A stretch of 57,304 nt of DNA from Candidatus Obscuribacterales bacterium (GCA_021732085.1 JAKFVQ010000015.1:1-57304), one strand, 5' to 3'; shown: positions 37,292 to 47,300, numbered from the stretch's first letter. Notes: generated by a model not told the origin, from the letters alone. A program made the numbers and translations.

Positions 37292-38596
37292 ATGAATACT
37301 AAATTGATTAAAAGTCGCCACCCACTGTTTCTTTTCTTGATTCCTTTTACAGCAATTGCGATAAATCTATGTATCGACGGACGTGCAGAATCTGCAAGGA
37401 TTCATGGATCGAAGAATGTCGCGGTAAATACTAGTCCGTCAAGTGATCATCAGTTAGATGAGAAGAGTGCTGCCGCTCTAGTCAGTAAGGTCGATCAGCT
37501 TGTAAGTAAGGACTTCTACAACGCTGACCAGATTGCAAAGGACTGGAAGCCCGCCTTGGATGCGGAGCGTGATTCATTGCTGCGAGCCAAGTCAGTTTTT
37601 GAATTCTCGGAAGCAATGAACCGTGCGCTATCTAAGATGAAGGCCAGTCACACTCAGTTCGTCACGAAAAACGATGAAGCATTCTTCTTTATGCGCAATC
37701 TCTTCGGCAGGTTCGGCCGCGGTGGCGAGCATAAGTTGGAAGGAGACTACGTTGGACTGGGCGTTGGTGGTGCTCATGCGGAGAAAAATCAGGTTCGATA
37801 CATTCTTGATGCAAGTCCGGCTTATGTAGCTGGATTTAAGCGCGGGGACAGGATCGTTTCTGTGGATGGGCAGCCCTATGCTGGGTACGACGCGTGGTAT
37901 GGCAAGTCAGGTAAAGAACTTGCAGTCACTGTTCGTCGGAATAATGCGGAAGTGAAATTGACTGTCAAGCCGGTGCGGAAGGATTTCCTGGACGCATATA
38001 TTGAAGCCAGCGAGAAATCCGCAAAGATATTGAACGAGGGTAAGCACAAGCTTGGTTATTATCACTTCTGGAGCGGAGGGGAAGGCAGCACAGATACATT
38101 CTCCGAAGCCGTTGGAACTAGTTTGCTCCAAGCCGATGCCCTTATTCTCGATCTAAGAGATGGATATGGCGGTGCGTCTTTTGAAGATCTTGACGTGTTC
38201 TTTCGTCCAAAGTCCGCATATCCCGATATGAAAAACATCGCGCGAAATGGGTCAAGTTCAATGAGGCAATACTTTGACAAGCCCCTTGTCGTGTTGATCA
38301 ATAAGGGAAGCCGAAGTGGCAAAGAACTAATGGCCTTCGGCATTAAACGCAGTAAACGCGGCACTCTTATAGGAGATACAAGCGCTGGATATGTATTAGG
38401 GGGACGTTTCAGGCTATTAGATGATCACTGTGCCCTCTATGTAGCAGCCGTGGATGTGCTTCTTGACGGCACCCGAATTGAAGGAAAGGGCGTTGAACCT
38501 GATATAGTCGTAAGCGACAATTTGGGTGAAAAGGATGAAGTTCTTGCCGCCGCGATCAAAAATTTGAAGGATCAGCTGGACGGTACATCCAAATAA
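37292..38596 (+). CDS. S41-family peptidase with PDZ domain
   Basis: A 434-residue exported serine protease of the C-terminal-processing peptidase type. The N-terminus (KSRHPLFLFLIPFTAIAINL) fits a signal peptide or anchor. A PDZ domain follows at about residues 150-225 (DASPAYVAGFKRGDRIVSVDGQPY), then the S41 core: LGYYHFWSGGEG, ALILDLRDGYGG, VVLINKGSRSGKELMAFGIK (nucleophile Ser with the nearby Lys), TLIGDTSAGYVLGG and the end VEPDIVV. The nucleophile region reads SRSGKE rather than the common TASASE, as in some tricorn/CtpA relatives. No Shine-Dalgarno is obvious. The next hydrolase begins 117 bases on. Confidence 0.85.
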   Translation: MNTKLIKSRHPLFLFLIPFTAIAINLCIDGRAESARIHGSKNVAVNTSPSSDHQLDEKSAAALVSKVDQLVSKDFYNADQIAKDWKPALDAERDSLLRAKSVFEFSEAMNRALSKMKASHTQFVTKNDEAFFFMRNLFGRFGRGGEHKLEGDYVGLGVGGAHAEKNQVRYILDASPAYVAGFKRGDRIVSVDGQPYAGYDAWYGKSGKELAVTVRRNNAEVKLTVKPVRKDFLDAYIEASEKSAKILNEGKHKLGYYHFWSGGEGSTDTFSEAVGTSLLQADALILDLRDGYGGASFEDLDVFFRPKSAYPDMKNIARNGSSSMRQYFDKPLVVLINKGSRSGKELMAFGIKRSKRGTLIGDTSAGYVLGGRFRLLDDHCALYVAAVDVLLDGTRIEGKGVEPDIVVSDNLGEKDEVLAAAIKNLKDQLDGTSK

Positions 38597-38713
38597 GCAC
38601 GTGACTCGTACATCGATCGTGACGTTGCTAAACGAGGCTGCGACTTACTAGTTGCGATTGTCGAGAGTATTGTGGGTAAGACTCGAGATCTCAAAGACGA
38701 ACTGGAAGAATAC

Positions 38714-39970
38714 ATGGAGGCATCGGTCAAATGCCTCGATTTTGCTGGCTCGATTCTGGTCCACAAGAAGGGAAAGATTTTACTCGCCGCAGGTTATGGT
38801 GAAGCTGACCGCGAACATAATGTGCCGAATAAGCCGGATACCATTTTCCGAATAGCGTCTATCACCAAGCAATTCACGGCGATGGCAATAATGATCCTGC
38901 TGGATCAAGATAAGCTTTCGTTGAATGACAAAATTAGCCTCCACTTAAATAGAACGCCAAAGGCTTGGCAGTCAATTACCATAAAACATTTGCTTTGCCA
39001 TACCTCTGGAATCCCCAGTTATACAGACTTTCCAGACTTCGAAAAAACGAAGCGAGAGCCGTCGACACCGGAAGAACTTGTCGCGCGTGTGAAAAAGATG
39101 CCGCTCAATTTCAGTCCAGGTAGAAAGACTGAGTATTCAAATTCCGGATATGTTTTATTGGGGCACATTATTGAGAAAGTCTCCGGACGAAGCTATGAGG
39201 GCTTTTTGCAGGAAACAATCTTCGGACCGCTTGCGATGAATGATTCTGGTTATGATCATTCGGAAGTGATCATGGAAGATCGCGCACGCGGTTATGTGCG
39301 ACCAAGTAAGAACGAAATAGTAAATGCTCCTTTCATTGATATGAGCCTTCCTCATGCGGCTGGTGCGCTTTGTTCGACTGTCGATGATCTTTATAAATGG
39401 GAGCGATCTCTCAGTCGGCATGAGTTGATTCCGAAGAAACTCACGGACATCATGTTCACTCCGGTGAAGAATGGCTTTGCATGCGGTTGGATGGTGGACG
39501 AGCAACAGGGACATAAGCGGATAAATCACGCTGGTGGCATCGATGGTTTCTCTACGATGATCATTCGCTATATCGAAGAAGATTCCGCCGTTATCGTTTT
39601 GAGCAATGTGCAATCTTGCTTTTATTCCGCACCATCAGTTGCTGCGGGTCTATCATCCATTCTGTTGGGTGAGGATTATCAACTTCCTAGAGTTCGCAGG
39701 AAGATTTCCGTCGATCCGAAAATTAGTCGCGCATATGTCGGGCTGTATAAGGTGTTCGACGACATGGTTTTAGCAGTGCGCCAAGAGGCAGACCAGCTGA
39801 CGATCCAAGCAGGCGGTCAACCTGTTATTGAAATATTTCCAGAAACAGAAACCGAATACTTCGTCGAAGACTTCGATGCGCAAATTACTTTCTGTCGCAC
39901 AGGCAAACGCATCTCCCACATCCTCTGGCACCAGGGTGGATCAGTTAATACCGGCAAGCGGGTGGAGTAG
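38714..39970 (+). CDS. Beta-lactamase family serine hydrolase
   Basis: A 418-residue class C beta-lactamase/penicillin-binding-protein-fold hydrolase. Motifs: SITK in FRIASITKQFTAMAI (nucleophile Ser and Lys), YSNSGYVLLGHI (the YxN motif) and NHAGGIDGFSTM (in place of KTG). The C-terminal 95 residues form a separate beta-rich domain (VGLYKVFDDMVLAVRQEADQ). Members are esterases, D-aminopeptidases or carboxypeptidases rather than true beta-lactamases, and the substrate is unknown. GTG 38672 is an upstream option, but GGAAG five bases before ATG 38714 fits better. No signal peptide is visible, so it is probably cytoplasmic. Confidence 0.87.
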   Translation: MEASVKCLDFAGSILVHKKGKILLAAGYGEADREHNVPNKPDTIFRIASITKQFTAMAIMILLDQDKLSLNDKISLHLNRTPKAWQSITIKHLLCHTSGIPSYTDFPDFEKTKREPSTPEELVARVKKMPLNFSPGRKTEYSNSGYVLLGHIIEKVSGRSYEGFLQETIFGPLAMNDSGYDHSEVIMEDRARGYVRPSKNEIVNAPFIDMSLPHAAGALCSTVDDLYKWERSLSRHELIPKKLTDIMFTPVKNGFACGWMVDEQQGHKRINHAGGIDGFSTMIIRYIEEDSAVIVLSNVQSCFYSAPSVAAGLSSILLGEDYQLPRVRRKISVDPKISRAYVGLYKVFDDMVLAVRQEADQLTIQAGGQPVIEIFPETETEYFVEDFDAQITFCRTGKRISHILWHQGGSVNTGKRVE

Positions 39971-39992
39971 AAGGGTGGCTTCAAATGGGAGC

Positions 39993-40009
39993 GCAGGCAT
40001 CCTGCCTGC
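39993..40009. repeat. REP-like short palindrome
   Basis: GCAGGC-ATCCT-GCCTGC, 23 bases after the serine hydrolase stop. CAGGC-based palindromes of this type are often dispersed intergenic repeats; a related ACAGGC-AA-GCCTGT lies at 4904-4917. It may also act as a weak terminator, though no T-run follows. Confidence 0.35.
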
Positions 40010-40164
40010 TTATGATGCAGTTTGCATTCTATTGAATTGCTTATATCATCATTTTTCAATTAACGTTTTAGACCGTGGTCAAGAGGCTTTGTTCCAATTC
40101 TTCCGAACTGCATATAAATAGAATGAGAAAATTCGGAAGTGGAGAGCCTGTTTCAGCGACAATT

Positions 40165-40197
40165 GGAGGTAGTCCCTGATGTCGAGATAGTCAAATG
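40165..40197 (+). promoter_or_regulatory. Three-codon minigene in the aconitase leader
   Basis: A strong GGAGG (40165-40169) lies nine bases before an ATG at 40179 that reads Met-Ser-Arg-stop (TAG 40188-40190). The aconitase ATG at 40195 follows four bases later in another frame and has only a weak Shine-Dalgarno of its own. Aconitase translation may depend on re-initiation after this minigene. Confidence 0.4.
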
Positions 40198-42477
40198 AGC
40201 CAATTAAAATACGATGATGTCAAGAAGCTCTATGAAAATGCTTCTGTGAAGGTTGACAAGGCAAGGAAGCAATACGGTCGTCCCCTGACATTAGCGGAAA
40301 AAATATTACTGGCTCACCTCGACAATTGGGATGGAGAGCCGCCGGTCCGCGGTCAATCAGTTGTTATGCTCAAGCCGGACCGCGTAGCTATGCAAGACGC
40401 AACAGCTCAAATGGCGTTGCTTCAATTTATGCAGGGTGGCTTCAAGACCGTTGCCGTTCCTTCGACAGTTCACTGTGATCACCTCATTCAAGCTCGCGTC
40501 GGAGCCGATGAGGACATGAAGAATGCCCTTAACGATAATCAGGAAGTTTATGAGTTCCTCCGCACGGCCAGCGAAAAACATGGCATCGGCTTCTGGAAGC
40601 CAGGCGCTGGTATTATCCACCAGGTTGTTCTCGAGAACTATGCCTGCCCTGGCACGTTGATGATCGGCACCGATTCACACACACCGAACGCCGGCGGATT
40701 GGGAATGCTTGCCATCGGAGTCGGCGGAGCTGATGCTGTCGATGTTATGGCGGGTGAAGCCTGGTCACTTAAGTGGCCCAAACTCATCGGCGTGAAGCTG
40801 ACAGGCAAGTTGAATGGATGGACAGCTCCGAAGGATGTCATCCTCAAGCTCGCCGGTATCCTCACTGTTGAAGGTGGAACAGGCGCCATTGTTGAGTACT
40901 TTGGCGAAGGCACGAAGTCCATCAGCTGTACAGGAAAGGCAACCATCACCAATATGGGTGCTGAACTCGGCGCTACTACCTCGGTTTTCCCGTTCGATGA
41001 TCGCATGGTCACCTACCTGCAAGCGACAGACCGTGCTGATATCGCGAAGTTGGCTAGCGATAACCGTGATCTTCTTGTTGCAGATCCTGAAGTCGCCAAC
41101 GATCCTGAGAAGTATTACGACCGCGTCGTGCACATTGATCTCGATACACTTGAGCCCTATGTTGTCGGTCCTCACTCACCAGACAAGGCTCGTCCAATTT
41201 CGCAAATGGCAAAAGATGTACAAACCGAAGGCTATCCGGATCAATTGCGTTACGGCTTGATTGGTAGCTGCACAAATTCATCCTACGAAGACATGAGCCG
41301 CGCTGCTGACCTTGCTAAGCAAGCTGTCGAGCTTGGTTTGAAGGTTCAAACCGGACTCATGGTTACGCCTGGTTCTGAGCAGGTCTTCGAAACCATTAAG
41401 CGCGATGGACAGTTGCAAGCCCTCGAAAAAATCGGCGCTACAGTTCTGGCAAATGCTTGCGGACCGTGCATCGGTCAGTGGAAGCGTGATGACATCAAAA
41501 CCGGTGAGAAGAATTCAATCGTCTCATCGTTCAACCGCAACTTCAGTGCCAGAAATGATGGCAACCCTGAAACGCTCTCTTTCATCACAAGCCCTGAAAT
41601 CGTAATCGCATTTGCATTGGCTGGTAAATTGTCGTTCAATCCGTTGAAAGACACGATCACTACCGATAGTGGCAAGCAAGTTATGCTCAAGGAACCAGCT
41701 GCAGCTCCAGAAGTTCCGAAGGACGGTTTCATTAGTTGTCTTGAAGGATTTATTCCAGCAAGCAAGGATGGCGAATCCTTGCAAGTCAGCGTCAATCCAA
41801 CCAGCGAGCGCTTGGCGCTACTTGAACCATTCAAACCCTGGGATGGAAAAGACTACCTCGATTTGCCTTTGCTTCTGAAAGCCCTCGGCAAATGCACCAC
41901 GGACCACATCTCGCCGGCTGGTAAATGGCTGAGATTCCGCGGTCACATCGACAGAATCAGCGACAACATGTTCACCGGCGCCGTCAATTCCTTCACTGGT
42001 AAATCCGGCGAAGGACTGGATGTATTAACCGGAGAAACCAAGTCGTATCCGCAAGTTGCCCGCAACTACAAGGCTAACAACCTCGGTTGGGTAGTCGTCG
42101 GTGGCGATAACTACGGCGAAGGCTCCAGCCGCGAACACGCTGCTATGTCGCCACGTTACCTGGGCGCCAAGGCTGTCATCGTGAAATCATTTGCTCGTAT
42201 TCACGAAACCAACCTCAAGAAGCAAGGGCTATTGCCTCTGACCTTCGCTAACAAGGAAGACTACGACAAGATTCAAGAGAAAGACAGAATCAGCATTGTC
42301 GGACTCAAGAGCCTGACACCAGGTCATCCACTTGAAGCATTGATTCAACATGAGGATGGATCGAAAGAAACGATTTCGCTGAACCACACCTTCACTGCTG
42401 AGCAGATTGAATGGTTCAAAGCTGGATCTGCTCTCAATCTGATTCGCATGCGACGCGAAGGTGTTCTCAGCACATAA
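40195..42477 (+). CDS. acn: Aconitate hydratase (mitochondrial type)
   Basis: Interconverts citrate and isocitrate in the TCA cycle with a [4Fe-4S] cluster. The 760-residue protein has the cluster ligands Cys359 ([10 protein letters not shown]), Cys422 and Cys425 ([10 protein letters not shown]), spaced exactly as in mitochondrial aconitase. It also has the substrate segment [26 protein letters not shown] split over residues 160-185 and the swivel-domain [23 protein letters not shown]. Length and sequence style are of the ACO2 type rather than the AcnA or AcnB types usual in bacteria. The leader carries a minigene (see 40165). The sdh operon 5 kb downstream encodes another TCA enzyme. Confidence 0.96.
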   Translation: MSQLKYDDVKKLYENASVKVDKARKQYGRPLTLAEKILLAHLDNWDGEPPVRGQSVVMLKPDRVAMQDATAQMALLQFMQGGFKTVAVPSTVHCDHLIQARVGADEDMKNALNDNQEVYEFLRTASEKHGIGFWKPGAGIIHQVVLENYACPGTLMIGTDSHTPNAGGLGMLAIGVGGADAVDVMAGEAWSLKWPKLIGVKLTGKLNGWTAPKDVILKLAGILTVEGGTGAIVEYFGEGTKSISCTGKATITNMGAELGATTSVFPFDDRMVTYLQATDRADIAKLASDNRDLLVADPEVANDPEKYYDRVVHIDLDTLEPYVVGPHSPDKARPISQMAKDVQTEGYPDQLRYGLIGSCTNSSYEDMSRAADLAKQAVELGLKVQTGLMVTPGSEQVFETIKRDGQLQALEKIGATVLANACGPCIGQWKRDDIKTGEKNSIVSSFNRNFSARNDGNPETLSFITSPEIVIAFALAGKLSFNPLKDTITTDSGKQVMLKEPAAAPEVPKDGFISCLEGFIPASKDGESLQVSVNPTSERLALLEPFKPWDGKDYLDLPLLLKALGKCTTDHISPAGKWLRFRGHIDRISDNMFTGAVNSFTGKSGEGLDVLTGETKSYPQVARNYKANNLGWVVVGGDNYGEGSSREHAAMSPRYLGAKAVIVKSFARIHETNLKKQGLLPLTFANKEDYDKIQEKDRISIVGLKSLTPGHPLEALIQHEDGSKETISLNHTFTAEQIEWFKAGSALNLIRMRREGVLST

Positions 42478-42645
42478 GAAATCGGATTACAAAGCCGGAC
42501 AAAAGACACCACTATTTGTGGCACACTGCTGCGTTTGTGGTCCTCCAAGAAGGATCAAAATGCTCGCCGTGACATCGGGGCGTTTCATACTAAAAATAAG
42601 GCATTTCCAGCGCTTGGAGTAGGGTTGTAAAGGCGTGGAAAAAGA

Positions 42646-42661
42646 TCCTTTTTAAAAAGGA
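42646..42661 (-). terminator. Possible terminator of the kinase gene
   Basis: The palindrome TCCTTTTT-AAAAAGGA, read on the minus strand, is followed by TCTTTTT, 73 bases past the kinase stop. The stem is A/T-rich with almost no loop, so the call is weak. Confidence 0.35.
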
Positions 42662-42733
42662 CGGAAAGCCAGAAGCACTCCGACCCAGATTTAGTCCCAA
42701 AGGAGGGGTTCAGGCAACGATAGCCTTCTACTC

Positions 42734-44680
42734 TTATTTGCGATCCTCGATCAGCGATTCTATCTGGATCTTGCGCTGTGTTGGACCGGCGCGTCCTTGT
42801 CTACTTGCATATTTACCCACCAAAAAATTGGTGTCGGAAATAACATCGCTGGGAAGATCACCCTTCTTTGTTATTCCGTTAAACAAGGTTCGCGAATAAT
42901 TAGCCGCTTGCATAGTGTCCGACTGAGAAAGCACCTTACACGCAGAGATGCGATGGCAAAGTTCATTGGCGAAGACTAACATTTCTGCACGCTGGTTCTG
43001 CGATCCGGGCTGAATTCGCATCAGATCATGAGAAATGAGTTTGACTATCTGGCATCGATTTGGACCTGATGGATCCAGCACCTGATCGACGACCGTGAAC
43101 TTGTAAGAGATATCACTTGGAGCGTGAGATTCCAGATCCTTGCGATAAAGACTTGTTCCTTTAATAAAATCTTGAAATGCTTTTGTGACGTCCTTATGCT
43201 TCAAATGCATTCGGGATCTTTCAAGGTAAATATCAATAAGTGGGGGTCGACTCTCCTCTAGCTTTGATGCGGTGTTAATCGCTCTTTCAAAACTTGCGGC
43301 TGATTTCTCAAAATCGTTTTGTGCTGCTTCTGCTTTAGCCATCATAGCGTAGCAAGCTGGGACCTTCTTGCTCAGATCCGCCCCGGAACTTTCCGCAAAC
43401 TGGCGGGCTGTATCATACGTCTTGGTAGCTGCGGTTACTTCCTCGGGGATTGCCGAATCCAATTGAGCCCTTCCCAGGGCGAATAAATCAAATAGATAAG
43501 CCTCTTTAGCGCTTGCGCCCTTTATACTCTTGGGATTGTTCCAACGCGCCATCCTTTCTTTCGCTTTGGCCAATTCCTTTACATGCTTCTCTTGTTTTGA
43601 ATCACGTTTCAGTATGTTCTCCACGTTCTGTTTCTTTACGTGAGAAGTGAATGCCCCCACAAGTGCAAAACTGCAGACGATTCCCAGTCCCCAAGCAGCC
43701 ACTTTCGCAATGCTCTTTGTTTTGTTTTTCTTTTTCTGAGATTTCGTAAGAAAGATATCCAGCTTAGTTAGATCACCATGCTGAATTTCCTCAATTTCTG
43801 CGCGCAGGTCGGAAATACTTGCGGGACGCTGCTCAGGGTCTTTCTGCAAGCACCGTTCAATTAATGCCGCTAATTTTTTAGATTGCAGTGTGTGCGTTTT
43901 CTGCTCCAATGATGGTGGCGCCGCACTCATGTGCATGTACATAGTCTCAAACGCGCTTTCGCCTTTGAATGGAGGCTCACCTGCAATGCATTCGTACATG
44001 ATGCAACCAATTGCATAAATGTCCGAGCGTTCGTCTCCGCGCTCACCTCTGCATTGCTGCGGACTCATATATAGAGGACTGCCAAGGATCGCATCGGTTC
44101 GTGTCAGTGTGTGACCGCCGGTGGTGGCAGCTGCTGCTCCCTCCTCCTGTATGCGCGCAATTCCAAAGTCGATGATTTTGTAAAGGTCCTGCCCGTCTGC
44201 ATCCTTGCAATGCATGATGTTGCTTGGCTTTAGATCCCGGTGGACAATTCCACTTTTATGAGCTTCTTCCATCCCGTGTAAGACTTGTAGGAAGATTGAG
44301 AAGAACTGCGTGGCATCTACTCTCTTGTCGGCCAGATCAGCCGATAAGGATTTGCCTTTCAGAAACTCCATGACGTGATAGGGATTGCCCTTTTCGTTCA
44401 GTCCGGAGCTGAATATGCGAACTATATTAGGGTGGTTCAGCACCGCCAGCACTTTTGCTTCGCGCAAAAAGCGCTCCTGCGCTTCTTCATCGCGTGCTCC
44501 TTCAAATAGCAATACCTTGATCGCGACGTCTCTGCCTAGTTCCACATCAACAGCTTGGAAAACGATCCCCATGCCGCCCGTGCCAATTACTGATTTGATT
44601 TCGTAACGTTCAGGGCAGCCAGCTTGCGATTGAAGCGAGCCACTGTCGAGTTTGACGGTTCCGTCTTTTAAATCGTCCAT
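42734..44680 (-). CDS. Hanks-type serine/threonine protein kinase with TPR-like extracellular part
   Basis: A 648-residue transmembrane signalling kinase. The catalytic domain (residues 26-300) is complete: Gly loop GTGGMG 33-38, VAIK with Lys55, the Glu of REAKVL, HRDLKPSN 147-154, DFG 171-173, SPLYMSPQQ for the activation-segment end, and SDIYAIGCIMYE. A basic juxtamembrane stretch (KSQKKKNKTK) precedes one membrane helix at about 326-345. The remaining 300 residues, presumably outside, are helical with TPR-like pieces (CYAMMAKAEAAQNDFEKSAASFERAI). It lacks PASTA domains. The smaller TPR-like gene directly upstream on the same strand is a plausible partner. Confidence 0.93.
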   Translation of the reverse strand: MDDLKDGTVKLDSGSLQSQAGCPERYEIKSVIGTGGMGIVFQAVDVELGRDVAIKVLLFEGARDEEAQERFLREAKVLAVLNHPNIVRIFSSGLNEKGNPYHVMEFLKGKSLSADLADKRVDATQFFSIFLQVLHGMEEAHKSGIVHRDLKPSNIMHCKDADGQDLYKIIDFGIARIQEEGAAAATTGGHTLTRTDAILGSPLYMSPQQCRGERGDERSDIYAIGCIMYECIAGEPPFKGESAFETMYMHMSAAPPSLEQKTHTLQSKKLAALIERCLQKDPEQRPASISDLRAEIEEIQHGDLTKLDIFLTKSQKKKNKTKSIAKVAAWGLGIVCSFALVGAFTSHVKKQNVENILKRDSKQEKHVKELAKAKERMARWNNPKSIKGASAKEAYLFDLFALGRAQLDSAIPEEVTAATKTYDTARQFAESSGADLSKKVPACYAMMAKAEAAQNDFEKSAASFERAINTASKLEESRPPLIDIYLERSRMHLKHKDVTKAFQDFIKGTSLYRKDLESHAPSDISYKFTVVDQVLDPSGPNRCQIVKLISHDLMRIQPGSQNQRAEMLVFANELCHRISACKVLSQSDTMQAANYSRTLFNGITKKGDLPSDVISDTNFLVGKYASRQGRAGPTQRKIQIESLIEDRK

Positions 44681-44780
44681 GCTTTGAAATGCCTAGCTAC
44701 CAGGATCTTATGCCCGCTTTCGGATTTCAAGATTGTCACGGATGATTGATATGACGAAGAAAATAGATAACTAATGCGAA

Positions 44781-45284
44781 TCAATGATGCCAGGAGCAGC
44801 TTGGGTTATACGCCTCATCGTCATATTGAACGTTTCCTTTTCTTGCCGCAGCAATTCTGTTCATGAGGTCTCGACTCTGATCCTCAATAGGATTGATTTT
44901 TGGAGCCTCTTCACGTGATTTGACGTAGTACGTCATCGCGGCCTTCCAATGAAATAATCGGAAATGCAGATAGGCAAGCTGACTTGCGCAATATTTCTGA
45001 TGCTCTTCGTGACTGTCGGGGATTCTTTCAAGAATCTTGCTTGCATGAGTATAAAGCGAACAGGCATTGGTCCAGTCGTGATCCAGGAACTGTAAGTCTG
45101 CTTGCTCAATCAAGTGCACCACATGCTCAAACGATCCAATTGACCCCTCCGCTTCTTCAAGAAATCTATCGTTGCTGACTATGCTGGAGCTTTTGTTGCT
45201 GTCTCGAAAATAACGTGTCTGTATTTTCGCTGCGTCGTGATGGTCGGCAATCCTCAAAACGGAATTGAATAATCTGATTACCAT
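44781..45284 (-). CDS. Small TPR-like protein next to the kinase
   Basis: A 167-residue protein with two to three TPR-like helical hairpins: EHVVHLIEQADLQFLDHDWTN, ACSLYTHASKILERIPDSHE and LAYLHFRLFHWKAAMTYYVK. No signal peptide or membrane helix, so cytosolic. GAGGAGAG just before the ATG is a good ribosome site. It ends 101 bases before the kinase start on the same strand, so it may be co-transcribed and serve as an adaptor or substrate for it; this is inference from position and the shared repeat type. Confidence 0.7.
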   Translation of the reverse strand: MVIRLFNSVLRIADHHDAAKIQTRYFRDSNKSSSIVSNDRFLEEAEGSIGSFEHVVHLIEQADLQFLDHDWTNACSLYTHASKILERIPDSHEEHQKYCASQLAYLHFRLFHWKAAMTYYVKSREEAPKINPIEDQSRDLMNRIAAARKGNVQYDDEAYNPSCSWHH

Positions 45285-45589
45285 TAACTCTCCTCTGCCC
45301 AGAGTTCTAATGAAAAGTGCTTTCTGCCGAGAAAGACAGGTCCAAGAATTACCAGCCTCTTGATAACCTGAAAAGCAGTGTAACGATCAGTCGGAGTAGA
45401 AACCATGTTGATCTTCTCAAGCAAGACTGCATAAATCTGCAGTCATGACTGGAAAGGTCTTCCAGGATTTGATTAGCTTGAACTTAAAATCGAAACGGGA
45501 AATACGAAAGACGCTTGTTCAGGGCGACTTCGCAAATCGGCAGTGCATGCCGTTTTTAGAAATATTGATGAAAGATTCGGCCAGTTGAT
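45285..45589. other. Intergenic stretch with a perfect inverted repeat
   Basis: 305 bases between the TPR-like gene start and the hydrolase stop, both on the minus strand. A perfect 7-bp inverted repeat GACTGCA-TAAATC-TGCAGTC lies at 45425-45444 and could be an operator or the stem of a weak terminator. No gene is visible. Confidence 0.4.
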
Positions 45590-46624
45590 TTAGCGCATTT
45601 TCGCATCGGAATGCGTGTTTTGGCTTCGCGGAACTGCTTCAGTATTGGATTTCTGTGAGGCGCTTTTGTTGGTCGCCCGGCCATTGCCGTTCCCGTTGTT
45701 TGTGACCGCGCTGTCCATAGCCACGATAGTCGTATCGGTAGCTACAATGCCGGACTCTGCTTCCACCGCCGTCAGTCCTTTGAGGAAATCTGCCATAGCA
45801 TTGACGAATTTTTCGCTGGCATTGGTCGGAATATCACTGTGCTCACAATCTGGAAATTCAACGAGGAATTTCTTACCACTTGCGGCCTTGTAGAGCTCCT
45901 GACCGTGGAGGAAGGGCACTACTGCGTCCTTATGCCCGTGCACTATCAGCAAGGGCGGATGTTCTTTTTTCAAAACGGAAATGTTATCGAGCAGTGGTTG
46001 CGGAAACAAAATTGATGGATACAAATGCATTAGTGGCACGTGCTCTCTTCCAATTTTCGGAAGTGAGGCAAATCCTGATTGCAAAATCATGCCTCGCGCC
46101 TTTCTACGCGCGGAAATCTGGCACGTGATTGCCACTCCGAGCGATTCGCCATAAAGAACAATCTCATCTTCGGGAGTCTTTTTCTCGCTAACTAGATGAT
46201 CGAATGCGGCGCAGCCATCTTCAATGACACCAGATACGGTGGGCGTCCCTTCGCTTCTTCCGTAGCCCCTGTAGTCATAAATAAAGAGATTGGCGCCGGT
46301 TTTCAAAAGTCCGGATATGAGATTCGGTCGTCCGGCGATATTTCCGGTATTTCCGTGGCTCATCAATATCGTGTAGCGTGCATTGGGTTGGCTGAAGTAC
46401 CATCCGTGCAACTTGGTTCCGTCAAGCGAATTGAAATACACATCATCGTAGCGCACCCCATCGATGTGCCCAGACTGATAATCTCCTTCTGGAAATCGAT
46501 ATGGGCGGAAGAGCATCGCGTTATACAAGCCTTTTGCGACCCTCGGCGAGAATAGCAAGTATGCCGCCAGCAATGAGGCAGAGCCTAATACTAGTTTCGG
46601 CAAGCTAAGTAGATTCTGCTTCAT
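45590..46624 (-). CDS. Alpha/beta hydrolase (ABHD13/BEM46-like)
   Basis: A 344-residue membrane-anchored serine hydrolase. One hydrophobic N-terminal helix (PKLVLGSASLLAAYLLFS) is followed by the core: MSHGNTGNIAGRPNL (oxyanion loop), FIYDYRGYGRSEGTP, the nucleophile LYGESLGVAITC, the acid VHGHKDAVVPF and the base FPDCEHSDIP. These match the BEM46/ABHD13 group of unknown physiological substrate. The last 60 residues are disordered, rich in Asn/Ser/Thr. An ATG at 46645 is possible, but AGAGAAGG four bases before ATG 46624 fixes the start. Confidence 0.88.
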   Translation of the reverse strand: MKQNLLSLPKLVLGSASLLAAYLLFSPRVAKGLYNAMLFRPYRFPEGDYQSGHIDGVRYDDVYFNSLDGTKLHGWYFSQPNARYTILMSHGNTGNIAGRPNLISGLLKTGANLFIYDYRGYGRSEGTPTVSGVIEDGCAAFDHLVSEKKTPEDEIVLYGESLGVAITCQISARRKARGMILQSGFASLPKIGREHVPLMHLYPSILFPQPLLDNISVLKKEHPPLLIVHGHKDAVVPFLHGQELYKAASGKKFLVEFPDCEHSDIPTNASEKFVNAMADFLKGLTAVEAESGIVATDTTIVAMDSAVTNNGNGNGRATNKSASQKSNTEAVPRSQNTHSDAKMR

Positions 46625-46729
46625 ATGACCTTCTCTAAGATGCACGGGATTTAACGCTCCGGATGCTCCCGCCGCATTCTGCGTCTCCGCATCCTCCGCT
46701 AATAACCTTTTGCGTCTCCCTTTCCTTTT

Positions 46730-47191
46730 CTACTTTATACCCAACTTCTCTGGCCCGCCTTTCAAGCCAAAATCTTCGGACAGCTTGATGCTAGCTTGGT
46801 TCTCGCTGCATACTAAAGCCACGATAGCATGGTAACCCTTTTCTGCTGCAGCTGTCATGAGACGGTTCATCAACTGTTTACCATAGCCCTGTTTGCGATA
46901 GCTCGCGTCAAGATAGATCGACGGCTCGACCGTTTGTCGATAAGCGCACCGACTGTGGTAGTACGATAAACTGCACCATCCGATTACTGATGAATCTTTT
47001 TCAATAACAAAAATCGGCAAGCCGCTGCTCTGATGCTCCTCGAACCACTTTCGACGTGATTCGATTGATTCTTCGACCAGATCGAAGGTTGCTGTAGATG
47101 ACCGTACCGACTGGTTGTAGATCTCGACAATCCTTGCCAGATCCTTTTCCTCAGCCTCACGAAGCATCGAGGTTTCGCATTCTACAGTCAT
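46730..47191 (-). CDS. GNAT N-acetyltransferase, C-terminally truncated by frameshift
   Basis: A 153-residue protein of the phosphinothricin/methionine-sulfoximine acetyltransferase type: LREAEEKDLARIVEIYNQSV, WCSLSYYHSRCAYRQTVEPS, and the acetyl-CoA loop ASYRKQGYGKQLMNRL. It has an excellent GGGAGGTG site before ATG 47191. The usual family end, REVGYKFGRWLD, is missing from this frame, which closes GGPEKLGIK. A shifted frame over the same bases (about 46735-46760) reads REVGYK, so one base has probably been lost or gained and the C-terminal strand is damaged. It may be a recent pseudogene or a sequencing error. Confidence 0.75.
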   Translation of the reverse strand: MTVECETSMLREAEEKDLARIVEIYNQSVRSSTATFDLVEESIESRRKWFEEHQSSGLPIFVIEKDSSVIGWCSLSYYHSRCAYRQTVEPSIYLDASYRKQGYGKQLMNRLMTAAAEKGYHAIVALVCSENQASIKLSEDFGLKGGPEKLGIK

Positions 47192-47300
47192 CTGATAGAC
47201 ACCTCCCTTCTAATTGTACTCGCTTGGCAGCCAAAAAACCTTACAGGATAAGGAATTTGCCGCCGGTCTGCTAAACTAGTCCCTGAACTGGGAGGAAGTC

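Noticed and set aside
38714..39970. True beta-lactamase conferring drug resistance
   Set aside because: The third motif is HAGG rather than KTG and there is no signal peptide, which fits the broader esterase/peptidase group.
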